From: Struthidea cinerea
Taxonomy: Eukaryota; Chordata; Aves; Passeriformes; Corcoracidae
Direction: 5' to 3'
Assembly: GCA_013397865.1 (NCBI GenBank)
Contig: VZTI01005243.1
Span: 1,232,677 to 1,296,676 of the forward strand
DNA: 64,000 nucleotides
Part shown: positions 39,131 through 52,006 of the stretch, piece by piece
Numbering within the stretch: the stretch's first letter is position 1
How the letters are laid out: the number at the start of each line of letters is the position of its first letter
Notes under the pieces: generated by a model
Databases searched by the model: none
What the model was told of the DNA's origin: nothing
What the model saw: the letters and a program-made list of their open reading frames with translations, nothing else
Program-made: the position numbers and the translations under genes

Positions 39131-42100
39131 TTAGGTTAAAAGTATCTGAAATGCTTGGGGATTTGTTCTGGAAAATCAAAAATAGGGACTAATGAGTTAA
39201 CCTTTCATATAATAACTCGTTAGCTTTTGCATAAGGGAAACCGTTTTATGCTCATTATAGCTGGTATATTTCAATATTGATATTTGTCTTTATCTTTCAG
39301 TTGATTTATTGACAGATTCTCCTCTGAATGAAGTTTAGATAGATTTTTTTTTTTCTTGCTGTTGAGTCATATCTTCTAATGCATTAGCATTTTTTTGTAC
39401 ATTGGCTGCCTGAAGCATGCATTCCATGCCCGTAGCTTGTTTGGTGCTTCTGTTTTAAGAAGCATTTCCAAATCTTGCATGCTGTATTAAAAAAAAGCAA
39501 ATTTGCATTTTATGTCAATTTATCATTTTGACAGCCTTCTAATCTACTGTGTTCCTCAGAAGAGAATAAATAGATGGAATTACAAGTTGTTATCCGTGGG
39601 AAATCATTTAATGATGTAGTTACTATTAATATAGCAGCTAACAATAATGATAAGATCCAAAAAACTCCAGAAAGAATCCTTAAAATGATGTTGCAGTTTT
39701 TGTCTTTCTGAGAAGGGAAGTATCTCAAGATACTTATAGTCCAAAATCCCTTGTGATTATACTTGTGCACTTTCAATATAATAGATTTTGTGCTGTACAG
39801 AAAATGATACTAAATACCAGAGTAATAGAAGCTAATTATAGATACAAATTAATTAACACATATGCAGTTAGGGTTTCACATGAAGTACATGCTGCCTACT
39901 ATGTTGGATGTTGAGCGTTCACAATTAGCACGTCCTGCAGCCAGTGCAAGCAAGATACAGGGATATGGGGCTTTTGGCTTACCTGGTGCTGCTGAAAGCA
40001 GCAAATGCCCCTGAACAGAAAACAATAGTTTGTTGAATGACATTATTGCTTAGACTATTCTTTATCCTCTTCTATAAAGCGTACATAAAAATACTTATTT
40101 ATAAAGTAAATGGACTATTATATGTGCTCAGATGGAGATATTTTATGACAGATTTATTACAAAACCAGATTTACCAAATTTTTTGTATTCCCAATGCATC
40201 AGCTGAGTATTTCCATCTCATTTAATAGCGTTGACTGTCCTCTCTGACATGTACAAGCCCAGAGTATACCACACCAAATTTTGGCCACAGGATTTTTTAA
40301 AAATTTTTTTTAACAGTTATTGCCTGTGATACTAGTAGGAGCTACTCTAGTCCTAGAGTATGTTTTGGAAACCTTCTGCGTATATTTCTGGTTCTGTTTT
40401 TGAGGGGAGGGGTTGTTTTTGGTTTTTGGTTTGCTGGTTTTTCTTATTTCTTGTGTGGCAGCCCTTCCAACTCTTGCCTTTTGAAATTAAGTTGTGAATC
40501 CACATTTCACCCTTATAGTATAGTCTTCATCAATAGCATGCATTCCAAAATACAGAACCACCCCCCATCNAAATTTGTGGATTTGGGGGAAAGAAACAAA
40601 CACATTTTCAGAGATGCTGTTTTTGCCTATAGGTAAAGGATCAGTTGCCAGTAGAATCATAAGATAGCAGTGTAAAACTGGACTAATTGAGATCCCAGTC
40701 AGACCAGGGCTTTCCAGATTCTCTGAGGAAATTGGAAAAGGAAGTTGTTAACTTCAAAATACACCTGACTCAAAGAATATTAACTGGATCAGGACTGTCC
40801 AGTTGCTAACAAAGCATCCTCGCAGTGTTTGATGTATTTCTTCTTCCTTGTTGATTTTTATTTTAGATGTGAATAAAATATTTCCTGTTGTGCAAAAGAC
40901 AAGATGAAGTTCATTGGGTATGATCCTGTGGGTTTTTTTTTTAAGCCAACAGCCAAAAAGTTGACTCTTTTTTGAATCAAAACCAGCGTTCTAGTAAATG
41001 TAAGCTTTCCTTTGCCTTCCACTCCTGCCAAATTAGGTCTTGGAGTTTAGTGCTGAGGCGGAGCTGATCGTAGGAGTCAAGTGTCAAGTGCCTTAGCAGT
41101 GATTGAATTCAAGAAAAAAACAAATTTAAGAGCAATTTGCAGTTCTTTTTCAGAAGTACACAGGAAGTTGGCAACTAAATTATCTGTTCTGTGAAAATTA
41201 TTTGAACTTACTGGAGTGTTTGAGCTATTTGCCAAGAAATCCAGGTAGTGTCAAGCGCTGCTTTCAACTGCAAATAATTATATGTGACTTCTGTAATACA
41301 TTTAGTTAAAATAATTTCTTTTAAAAAAATTAGATTTGTTACAATTAAATATAAAAATTACCATGAGGGAAGGAATACATCCATTTAAAAGAAATCAAAA
41401 GCTATTATAAGTAATTCTATTTTGCTATTTTTTAAATATATCTTGGGAATCAGAATGGGATGTCTTTCAGTTAATGGCAAATAGAAACCTTCTTAAATTA
41501 ATTTGGTAAAGGTATTGCTTGTACCACCACAGCAAATCTAAAGACATTATGGACAAAAACTTGCAAAAAGAGATTCTTGTGATTGGAGCAGATAAAATGC
41601 AGTATTTCTGTGCTTAAGAAACGGTATAAATAAGTTATTTACCATTCAGTTATTGGTGAACAGAATAAAGCCCCATCTGTTTATGTGAGTGGATAACATT
41701 AACTGCAGTGGAGGAACCACATTCCACCTCTGACAGAGGGGCTTTGAAGAAGTTCTCTGCGCTGGGCTACAAAATTACCATGCCTATTCTCCTGGAGCCA
41801 TTTGTGCAGAGTTCCTGATGTTAGTGTAGCAAGAAACAATAAGAAGTGAGTTATGCAGCTTATATTCTGTCTTGATTTTGTACCTAGCTGGTACTGGAAT
41901 AAAAAGCTGAAAGGTAATTTAGAAATGTGAAAGTGTATTCTTTATCCAAAGTTTCTTGGTTTTTTCTTAACTGTTAAAGACACCCATGTTTGTACATGTA
42001 GCAGTGAACTTAGTGGATTTACTTCAGTAACAGAATATTCTGATTTTGAGGGAGTACTTCCTCTTTGGAATACTGTGGCAGTTTTATTATTTTGTGAGAG

Positions 42101-43080
42101 CACTTGTGAGTTCTCCTCCAAAGCATTGTTCACATGCACACTGTGGACCCAGTATTCCCCTGGAATCTCAGCCTGGTCTGTTCCAGTCGCAGATTTGGTG
42201 AACACAGAGCGTTTCCAACTAAATGTGGTTGGAAGTCACACATGAGGAATCCAGAGGCTTTTCTGGGATTTGCCTGTCCTGAGGCAGTAATTTTTCAGTC
42301 GGTTCACAATTTTCTTTCTTAGAAGAGGGATCATTCCTTAAGAATATTGAACCTTGGAGGGGGAGCATTGCCATGTGGAACTGTGGATGAAGTATATGGT
42401 GTAACAGTTAGGAGAGGCCAATCCTGAAATACTAATTCCTGAAAGGATTGACTCAAAACCTAATATCACCTTTCCACTGTTTTGGCTTGGTTATTCAGAG
42501 GGCTCCTAGTCTAGTAAGAGAAAGCCTTGAAGTTCGAGGGGAGGCACCGTATTTTAATCTTTTTTTAAAACTTTTCTCCTGATCTCTTTTGGAGAGGCTT
42601 CTTTATTAACTCTGGAAGAAATAAACAACATATCAGCTTATATGGAATGTTCCACCACAATGCTATAAGCCTTACTGTATATATACAATAAAGTTGAGGC
42701 TGAATTTGCACTCTTTGCTACTGGGTGTGGTGGTTTTCTGTTACTTCGAAAAAATATTGCAATTTAATAGTGCTAATCCCATCAGTTCTGAATTTGTTTG
42801 GAGCTCCTGAAACCCTTTCCTGTTTTGAACTTCTGTTAAAAAAAAAACCACTTAGAATCTGGCTAATTGCTTAATTTCTACACCAGTGCTGTTAGTGCTA
42901 AGTGACGTAATTAGTTGCTTTCCTGACAGGATTGTCTGTCTTTGTGGCATGGGGTGACAGGCTCTTACATAGCTTCATGTTTGCAACCTGAAGAGATGCT
43001 CTGTTTCCTATAAGCCATATCTTGACATTTACATGAAACCCATCAGTTTCTAGTGGACTACCCTGATTTTTTTGGTGGTG
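39131..43080. other. Intronic sequence, nothing firmly recognised
   Basis: This is AT-rich intronic DNA containing one ambiguous base at 40570 next to a C run. The sequence near 40655 ('gtagaatcataagatagcag') faintly resembles an antisense CR1 tail but lacks the following CR1 phrases. No exon or RNA gene was seen. Confidence 0.5.
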
Positions 43081-43228
43081 NNNNNNNNNNNNNNNNNNNN
43101 NNNNNNNNNNNNNNNNNNNNNNNNNNNNNNNNNNNNNNNNNNNNNNNNNNNNNNNNNNNNNNNNNNNNNNNNNNNNNNNNNNNNNNNNNNNNNNNNNNNN
43201 NNNNNNNNNNNNNNNNNNNNNNNNNNNN
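43081..43228. other. Assembly gap (148 N)
   Basis: There are 148 undetermined bases. The left flank is 'tttttttggtggtg' and the right flank is 'gtttttttgttag'. The T/G-rich low-complexity edges suggest that the gap covers a simple repeat that failed to assemble. Frames spanning the gap are meaningless. Confidence 0.98.
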
Positions 43229-43734
43229 GTTTTTTTGTTAGATCTAGGTTACATATCCCATTCCTTCAGAATAGATCTCCTTAAGAGATGCCATCATGCC
43301 AAAAGTCAACACACTCCTGAGAAATCTTCAGTGGCATCTATGAGGGATGTCTCTGTTGAAGCATTTTGAGCATTTTTCCCTCATGGAGATTATCTCCCTT
43401 CTTCTTTCCCAGCCCACCCCTCCATTACGCCTGTGGTGCAACCTGTGGGCACGATGCATCATTATAATAAACAGTTTTAGAATCAGTGTCTTCCTGCAAC
43501 TGCTAGGTAAACTTCTAAGGTTCAGATATTACTTGGAGTCAATCACTGTGGGAACAAGATGTGGCAATCGAACATGAACTGAATAAAAATGAAGGTTGTT
43601 TAGTAGTAGCTGAAAATTCTTTGAAATGTACTTTGTGTAGGTAGGCTTGCAACCAGCCCTCCTTCATTTTTTGACCAGAAAGATTGGGATTTAGAAATGG
43701 AAGGGTGAAGTACATTTTACATTATCCAGTACTT

Positions 43735-43748
43735 GTTGCTGTGGCAAC
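43735..43748. promoter_or_regulatory. RFX X-box-like palindrome
   Basis: GTTGCTGTGGCAAC is a 14-bp near-perfect inverted repeat. It differs by one position from the RFX-family X-box form GTNRCC-(0-3 N)-RGYAAC. RFX factors bind such sites in enhancers and ciliary-gene promoters. One isolated site in an intron is only suggestive. Confidence 0.35.
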
Positions 43749-44940
43749 ATAGATGCATAATTTTAAAGGCAAGCATTTTTTAGCCTTTGGGGTAGATAGC
43801 ATTTTGTGTCTTTTGCCTATTTCAGATTGAGAAACAGGATTTGTGTTTCATCAGATTTTTATAATTAGCATACATTCACCTGAAATATAATGTATGTTAT
43901 GTTTGTACAATGTGTAAACTTATGAATTAGTAAAAAGGGTGACTTTAAATTGCTCTGGGATGCCTTAAAAATGAAAGGTTTTCTATTACAACAAAAATTA
44001 TAAGCTAAGCTACGAGAGCCTTGGTAAATAGTTTAATGCATTGGGAATTCTTGACAACAGATAGATGAAGACCTGCCACTTTAAAAACTCTTCTGCCTTA
44101 ACTGCTTTCTAACTCCAGTAGTCAAAAGCTGTTAAGCTTTAAGTGCTCTGTCATATTTGTGGGCTTTTATAGCAAAGAGTAGAGCAGACAGCAGTGATGA
44201 TGGAAAACGATGGTAGGTAGACTTAAAATACTATAAAGCATAGAGACAATTGTATGTAATGCCTGGAATTGAAACCTTTTTGAATGAAATGATCGGCCAT
44301 ATGTGCCACCCTTATGGACCCTGTAAGAAGAAGAAAAGAAATGTACCCTATTCCTAACTGTGCATGAAATTGCAGTGTTAGAAGATATTGACCAGATGTT
44401 TCAATCTCAACAAATAGCTTGTTATGTGACTGAGTGAAAATCTCTCTGCTGCTTTGATCACATACACCTTAAAGGAAGAAGTAATTTAATAGAGGTTGTC
44501 CAAGTTCATCATTGTCAATAAACTTTGACTTGACCTTTGCCATCTGTTTTTGATACTGTTGCTGATAGAAGCTGATAGGCAGCTGTTTACAGTTTGTGCT
44601 ATATGAATTCTGTGCTGCCAGACAATGAAAGAAGTCTCTCCACTTGTGGGTTTTTTGTTGTCCTTCTGAGTGTGGGTGTATTCATTGAGACTGCACATCA
44701 TTTAGCCAGGGAGTGTGGGTGACATATGCATCGGTTTTGAAAAGGAAGTTTTGTTTTAATGTTACAGATATGCAGAATCATACGTGAAATATCCTAAAAG
44801 TGTCACTTTGCAACAGCATCAGTTTCATTTATAGAATAGTACCTAAATACATATACAGTGTTTTACACTGGAGAATTTTAAGGTATTTTTAAGTTGCTTA
44901 TCAGTCTTTTTTATATCTATTTGAAGTGCTAATTCTTTAC

Positions 44941-44970
44941 GAGTAGGCTGAGGTAGAGTAGGCTGAGGCA
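44941..44970 (+). repeat. 15-bp tandem duplication
   Basis: The unit 'gagtaggctgaggta' at 44941-44955 is repeated at 44956-44970 with a single change (final T to C). It is a small local duplication of no evident function. Confidence 0.9.
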
Positions 44971-45044
44971 TTGTTAACAGTACTTTCACAGTTGTCCAAT
45001 GAGTCTCTTACGATACCTGAGTATGATGTTCCATTTTCATGTTG

Positions 45045-45360
45045 TTTACATCCTTCTATTCATATCTGAACACCACTGCTTCTGACCAGAGAGGACCAAA
45101 ACTTTGTTGTACTTTACTTGCCACCTTTCATTATTTCACACCCAGTGTTCAAGAAGGATGTTAGTATCTTTTGAGTTCTTTTACTGATAGATACTCCTAA
45201 TCCTTACTTCATACACAACTTTGCAATATTGGCAAATTTTTTAATAAATACGTGTATAAACTGAAACAGCTGTAGAAGAGTCCCGAGTAAACCTGGAATT
45301 CTTTCTGTTGTGACGCCCTTCAAGTAATTGTCATCTGTGACAGTGAGAAGAGCTGGTGTG
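45045..45360 (-). repeat. Ancient CR1/L3-like fragment, antisense
   Basis: 'gtactttacttgccaccttt', 'agtatcttttgagttctttt', 'actttgcaatattggcaaat', 'agtcccgagtaaacctggaa' and 'acgcccttcaagtaattgtc' follow the order of an old antisense CR1-type repeat (lead phrases 'actttgcatttgtc', 'ttgcaaacttt', 'gatccctg', 'cgcccttcc'). It is highly diverged, and the ends are approximate. Confidence 0.45.
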
Positions 45361-46540
45361 ACCAACCTTGTTCTGCAGGTTTGTCATCTTTTACCTGGTT
45401 TTGGGAAGGGAATGCACAGTTTTTGAGGAAAAGGAGTGACACATCAGATCAGACAATGGGGAAGTGGTTGATGTCTCAGGTTCTGCCCTTCAAATGGGAA
45501 AAGGACACAAGGCCAGCTGTGTCTCAGTTGTGTGCTTTGTAAGGCCTTGCAGGAGACATTCTGCCTTTGGCCTTAGATAACATAAATTGACCTTCAGAAG
45601 AGAGGCTGCAGCACTTTAGTTGTTTGAGGCAGAACTGTAGCATTATAAATACAGCGTAAGAGTGTGGTGGAGTAAGGAATATTGGAATTAAGTGTTATTT
45701 AAAGGGTGCAGTAAAAAAGAGCACTTGCTTTTGGTCACATTGAAACTTTGGAATATGGCTACTACATGTTTAATTACAGAAAATATGCTTGTATTTCCTT
45801 GTACAGCAAGAAGCTTACAAACTAGATTAAAAATAAACCAGTGAACAAGCAGATGAAGAGCAATGATAAGAAATAGGAAATGGAATACAGAAGAATAGCA
45901 GCACTGAAAATAGTTATTTGGATTATAGAAAAATTTTTTAAGAGGCAGTTTGTTAAATTTGTTTTTAAAAGTAGAACTGAATGAAGTACTGCTCCTGGAT
46001 GATTAATGTTTTGATAGACATCTTAATTTGAAAAGCTGTAGCAAAAGGCACTTGTGGCACCATGTTAAAACTAATAGATGTTCCTGTGCAGGGATTTGGA
46101 TAGTACCTGTTGAGCCAAATGCTGAAACGATTTAGGTATTGGTCTCAGTGCAAGGCTTTAACTAGTCTTTTCCTTTAAAAAATATTACCACTTTTATCTC
46201 ATTTGACGGGAAGTTGCTTGAGGGTGTTGTCATGCATTTTAACAATATCACTTCCTCATGCGAGATTTGGCAGCTTCAGCTAATGGTGGAAGAATTACTG
46301 TATAGGACATGGGGCTCCTTTTCACAAGCCTGCTTTTATAAGATAAGCTTATTTTTTCCTTTTCCCATTTTTTTCTTATATGGCCATTATGTGATAATAG
46401 GTGTCACAATGTTTAAAAATCGATCAATGAAAATAAGAAAAAACAAAGAAATTTCAAAGGTATTGGAACAAACTGTAGTCACTCATCTGTTTTCCAGGGT
46501 CTTGCTGCTGTAGTCTCGTAACTGTGATTCTGGAGTTAGG
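45361..46540. other. Intronic sequence, nothing recognised
   Basis: This is intronic spacer upstream of the ERVL-type LTR. No internal retroviral region (gag or pol) is visible next to the LTR on this side. Confidence 0.55.
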
Positions 46541-47042
46541 TGTACTGGGTTGGCTTGGGATTCAGTTCATTTTCCGTAGCAGCCCATATGGTTCTGTGTT
46601 TTAGATTTGTCACCAAAACAGTGTTATTTAACACAACAGTGTTATTTAACACAGCAGTGTTTTAGCTGTTGCTGAACAGTGCTTGCACAGCATCAAGGCC
46701 ACCTCTGTTTTTTCACTCTGCTGCCCCCCCAGCAAGTAGACTGCATAGAGGGAAAGAGGTTGGGAAGGGACACAGTCAGGACAGCTGACCGAGGAGATAA
46801 TCCAGGGCACATAGAATATGGCAATAAAACTGGAAGGGGGGGGAGTTTTGCCAAGTAGCCATGGCTTTGCATCAATCTGCTGATGGAAGGTGGTGAATGA
46901 GTGTCTTTGCATCATTTCTTCTTGAGCCTTGCGTTTTTTTTCTCACTGTTGCACATCTGATTCTCTCCTTTGTCCCTCAAGGAGGGAGGATTGAAAGACT
47001 GACTGGGTGAGGCTTAACTCTGGCTGGGGTTACCCCACCACG
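46541..47042 (+). mobile_element. Solo LTR of an avian ERVL-type endogenous retrovirus
   Basis: This is a stretch of about 500 bp beginning TGTACTGGGTTGGC and ending near 'ggctggggttaccccaccac'. It carries the internal landmarks of the avian ERVL LTR family: 'cagttcattttc', 'ctgctgaacagtgctt'-like words, 'cagcatcaaggcc', 'gggaagggacacagtcagga', 'cagctgacc', 'gaaggtggtgaatgag' and 'gattctctcc'. An AATAAA lies at 46823-46828. The bases flanking it, TTAGG on the left (46536-46540) and GTAGG on the right (47043-47047), could be a worn 5-bp target-site duplication. No retroviral interior or second LTR is present, so it is a solo LTR left by recombination. It is in the same direction as ADK. It contains an 18-bp internal tandem duplication. 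Confidence 0.82.
46618..46653 (+). repeat. 18-bp tandem duplication inside the LTR
   Basis: 'acagtgttatttaacaca' occurs twice in a row (46618-46635 and 46636-46653). Each copy contains the perfect inverted repeat GTGTTA-TT-TAACAC. The LTR family as I recall it has a single similar segment here. Confidence 0.88.
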
Positions 47043-47660
47043 GTAGGGATTTTAAACGGCGTCATATGTGTAATGGTGACAGAATATTGCATTCCATTTG
47101 AGCCTGAGGTGTATCATATCATACACTAGAAATAAATGAGCTCACTTGGAACAGTGACACTGTCTTTTTTTGAACATTGAAGAACTGTTTTGCATATTGT
47201 CAGGTCTTTGTGTTTTTAAGATATATGATTGGATTTTTGATCCCATGTTTTCTCATTTTATATGGCCATCTAAGATGAGTTGTGATTTAATTTCCTTTAA
47301 CATCTAAAATATTCCTAAAAATATTCCAAAGGGGTTTTAATGGACTGTGTATATATTGGTGATTGGACATAACAGGGACACAATTGGTGAGGGACACAAC
47401 AGACTGGTAAAACCTTTTGAAAAGTATATGGACTCATTCTAAAATTTGGAACATAAAAATAAGAGATACTCCATTCCTGTTTTGATTTACTAAAAAGAAC
47501 ACTTCATGAATAGTTGCTCACATTGTTTAGTTTAGATTTCAGCAGGCATGTTAAATCTTAGCTAATTTTAGGTCCTTGGAGTCCTCTCCTCTGTGAACTG
47601 CAATTTAAAATAAGATCAGATTTGACAGGTCATGCAGAGAAGAGTCCAGCTTCAAATAAC

Positions 47661-47682
47661 GCACTTCAGATGCACTTCAGAT
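47661..47682 (+). repeat. 11-bp tandem duplication
   Basis: 'gcacttcagat' is repeated exactly twice, at 47661-47671 and 47672-47682. Confidence 0.9.
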
Positions 47683-48947
47683 GTCTGTATTCAGTGTTAA
47701 TGAGTTTTGAAGATCCTTCACTGTGAAGGGGCATAATGCTTCCTGTTGTGTTGTCAGTTCCTAGGCATTTAGGATTCAAGTCCACAGCTGAAAACTCCTA
47801 TGTGCAGAAGGTATGTCAGTCTAAGCAAAGCTTCGGATGCTTTGGCGTTGTTAGTTTAAGATGACTGACAGATGTGGAAATGCACTACTGGCTGCCACTT
47901 AAAAAATGAATTCAGGAGCTCAGACAGAGAACAATGTGGCTGTGAGTGTCTTCATCAGCCTCCTTGTTCCAGTTATCAATGTTGTCCAGTTAATGGTGGC
48001 ACTTACAGCACAGAAGAGAGTTGGAGTAAAATGAAATAATTTCTGAAGGATCTTTGTTACAGACAGAAGGCTGTAAAGCTGTTATGAGATTCATCTGTAG
48101 GATGTTTCTTTTTTAAGTCTTACGGTAATGTGTACCGAGATCCAGCAGTAGCAAACTCTCCTTTTGCGGGGAAAATGTCTTTGCAACTGAAGACAGTGAG
48201 GTACATTAGAAGGGTCCTCCTCTACAGTGAACTTCACAGGAACAGCAGAGCAAAGCTTTGAATGCAGATCAAGTGTTGTGATAGGGGATACTGAATTCTG
48301 CAGAAGCATGACGTTCTCAGGCTAAATAGGATAAGCCTGGGAAATTCAAATTGGAGAACTTTCTCTAACTGTATAAGGCCACTGATTTTCTTTCACATAA
48401 TACGAAGGGGCTTTTTTTTTTTTTTTGGGGAGGGTTATTGGTTCTCAAAAGACGGCACTGAGTATCCAATCAAAGTCAAGTCACTTCTAGTGTTAGAAAT
48501 GCTTCTAGGAGTGCTCTTCTGTAACTCAGAAGAAAGGAGAAAGGTTGTTTCCAAAAGCCATTTTCTAATCAGACGAAAGTGGGAAATAGGTGTACCACGT
48601 CTTGAAGTCTGAGGACGTGAAAGAGTGGGACATAGTTCACTCCAAGCAGTCTCACAAAGTCACAATTGAGTCTTCAGAAGCTTTTCTTGTTACCAAGTGT
48701 TCTTGGCATCTCAGCGTCTTGCAAGAAAAGCTGGTGCTGTTCTCTGCAATTACCACCCACTCCCTGGAACACAAAGGTTCTTACACTTCTCTGATAGCTA
48801 AAGCTTGCCAGAGAGTTCATCCTGTTCGACTCTGATCATCAAAAACCCCATGAACAGATAGTCCTGCTACTGTGAGCCCAAACTAGCCTCATGAAAATAG
48901 GGAGAGAAGTATTTTGTCACCCTCTAGTGTGTCTTGGAGCAGCCAGG

Positions 48948-48993
48948 GTGCTGGCTTCTTTTGCAAGTGCTGGCTTCTTTTGCAAGTGCTGGC
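48948..48993 (+). repeat. 19-bp tandem repeat, about 2.4 copies
   Basis: The unit 'gtgctggcttcttttgcaa' occurs at 48948-48966 and 48967-48985 with no differences, followed by a partial third copy 'gtgctggc' to 48993. Perfect identity suggests a recent duplication, or a minisatellite that may vary in length between individuals. Confidence 0.92.
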
Positions 48994-51986
48994 CTCAGTA
49001 TTTGATCATAAGAAATAATGTGTCTGTAGGGATATGGTAACCTGATACTAGATTCTGCTTATTTTGAAATCAGCTGAATTTTAAGACGCAGTTATGCTAA
49101 AGGTAAGGCATAAATATCAAAAATAATTAAAATTAAAGTTCACTTTGCGTTTATCAGAGTGCATACAACAAAAATGTGAGGAAAATACAATCTATTTAAC
49201 TCAAGAGAACATCTGAAAGGTGTTCTATTTCCTGTACTCCTTTCTCTGTCACATATGTTTATGCTAACTGAAAAGGTCAGGGCCTGTCCTTGTGTGTACC
49301 TGATGTCCAAGCTGTGTTGACAGAGGAAAACCTTAGAGCAGAGAAACACATTAGATTTCATAAACCATTCCTTGAGTTTCCTTTGTGGTATCCTGCTCCT
49401 GAGGCTGTCTTGTTGTTTCATGATAAGTTCCTACTTTTGACACTTCTGTCTTTGGTCCATTAGCAGCCTCAAATTCCCTTGGGTGCTGGTGAGGATTCAT
49501 GGTGTGGCCAGGTGCCAACCTCTCCTGACCAGACTGTCAATACAGTTTGTTAGTAGCTGCCTCTCTGCCTAGCCAAACTCTGGATAATTAACTCATTATG
49601 CTGATTCCTGCTGAGCTGGGTCATTTTCTGTTTCTGTCTAGAATCTTTTTCATTCAATTAAATCTTGTATTTCACATATATCTATAAAACTAATTTTCAG
49701 TTTATATAACCATATACCTGGCATTAATATGTGCAGTTTGTTATTGGCCTTCATATGATATTGGCTGTAATGCTGCATAGCTGCTTCACAATGATAAACA
49801 TCTTGTGATGACTGACTCCCATTTGGAGTGTTTTAGCCAAAGAGTCACTAACAACAACAGCGTGTGAAGTAGCCCATAGAAGCCTCTTTTCATAGCAGGT
49901 TATTCAAACTGAAAATCCAGTTCTGGGTCAAATTAAAAAAGAAATCCTCAAGTGTCTGCCTTGAAGAGCCTCTCTTGTTTTTTCACACGTATGCAAAAAA
50001 TGCCTGTTGTGGCTCATTCCACGAGGTGCAACTTCAGTGGTGCAGCACAGGAATACTTCTATCATTGAGTTTCATCAAGTTTGTAATGTAATGTGATGTC
50101 TGCTTTTGCCCTTACTGATATGTAGCCTTTTAGCTGAGGAAAGGAGAATCAACTTGGAGGAGTTCTCCAGCTGACAATACCTCACCACCATTGTTGTGGG
50201 AACAAGAGCAGATCATTTCAAGGAGTGTTGGTAACTGGAGGTCTGTGATGAGAGGATCTTTGCAGAAACACTGCTGAACGACTTTCCATCTTCCTCAGTG
50301 TTGCTTAACTCAGATACTCAAATGAAAATAATACCTATATAGTGGGACTATCCTCTCACCATATAATAACTGTATTTTAGAAAATCATGAGTATGAGTAG
50401 AACTGCCGATGGAAGACGTGGTCTGCACCACATACAGAGATTCATCTGAGGAAAGTCTGGATTGTAACTTTTGATTCTCAAGTATAACTTGACTTAACTT
50501 TAAAATCAGGATTGTCACAGTTTATATATGGCATGTATCACATCTGAATTCAAACCGAGCTGCTGCCAATAGCCAAATGGACATTCTTTTTTCAGAGATC
50601 TATGTGAAATATTAGTTACTACTGCTCCAGATGTCATTCTTATATATAAAATAACATCATTTGATAAAATGTTGTAAGCCTAAGGTGCGGTTTGAAGTCT
50701 TATGTTTTTTGAAGATTTTTTTTTGGGTTTGATTCTTTGATAAATGTTCATAGTGATCTCTACTAGTTTTTGTTTTTTGTGACAGTAGAGCATGCTTGCG
50801 TGGTGCACAAGGCTTCAGGTACTGCTGTTCTTACCTGTGTGGAAATTTGTTCCATATTCACTTACAGTTGGTCACAGCAGTTTTTGTCTTTTTAAATAAT
50901 CTGTTCCACTTAATCGTACCTTCAAATACAAAGGATTGTTGTTCCTGAGACATCCTAAATGAACACTGTGCAAATGTCTATTATGTATGTGCAAAGGTGT
51001 GTCAAATTCAAGGATATAATTGATACCCTTGTATGAAATGTATTAATTCTCTTATTAGGGGTTTTCTTGATTTCTATTAGAGTGATATGGAATAGAAAAG
51101 CAGAATGTATGTAGTGTGCATTTCATGGATGAGAGATTTAACGCTGCCACCATCTGATGATAAAATTTTTTCTTCTCTTTAAACTTTATTCAAAATTGTT
51201 GCAAGAAAGAGACCTTGCAACTTTTGTTCACCTTTTTCTTATTAATGGAGACTTTACATGACTAAAAAAATTTTTTCCTCTCTTTCTATTCCTTCTGGAG
51301 CTGGTAGTAATAAAGATGTGACTAAGTATGTATTTGCAACTTAGTTACTTGACCTTTCTGCAACCCATAGCTACCACTAATGCTGCTTTGTAATGGAGAC
51401 ATTATCATTTATTTAAATCTTGATGAGGAAACAATTATAAGTAGGGTTTTAGTATAGCAGAAAATTGCTGTAGCCTTTAATTCATACTGTAGATTGAGTG
51501 GATAAGCTTTCTGACTGTAATTAGAGTGAATTATAATGACTTCAGTTGGCTGACTCACCACCAGCAGAGTAGGGCCTATGACTGTTTCTTCACATTTATT
51601 TTTTTAAGTCGCTCTTGATTTCACATTGCTGATAAATGCTATTTTTTAACTTAGCACAAAATAGAGTTACATTTACAGCTGAATGATACATTTTTATTAA
51701 TAAAAGAAGAGCTTTATGAAATAACCAGGCATCTTAGCAACACTGTGCAGCTACTCTCTTTCTTTACAATTCAAGTGACAGAAGTGCTCTTAATGAAGTT
51801 GGAGATAAGATACTTTCATGTGTGGTTTAGCAGTGTAAAAAGGGAGCATTTCCTTTTTTGTATGCAATTAAATGGTAGATACAAATGATTATTTTCAGTA
51901 CCACTTAGATTTTATATATATTATGAATGTTGCATTATGTTGCTTAGGTTTCTCAAATGTATTATTTTTCTTACATGCTATCTCTC

Positions 51987-52006
51987 TTTATTTATTTATT
52001 TATTTT
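51987..52006 (+). repeat. (TTTA)n microsatellite
   Basis: This is a short TTTA run of about four and a half units inside a T-rich stretch some 450 bases upstream of the ADK exon at 52443. Confidence 0.85.

Larger units (their letters stand above)
43229..45044. other. Intronic sequence with an X-box-like site and a 15-bp tandem duplication
   Basis: Apart from the RFX X-box-like palindrome and the 15-bp duplication listed separately, this is ordinary AT-rich intron with no exon or repeat family recognised. Confidence 0.5.

Noticed and set aside
40650..40740. Faint antisense CR1 tail ('gtagaatcataagatagcag')
   Set aside because: The CR1 phrases that should follow the tail are absent, so this could be chance.
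43053..43284. Frames spanning the N gap
   Set aside because: Most of their length is undetermined bases.
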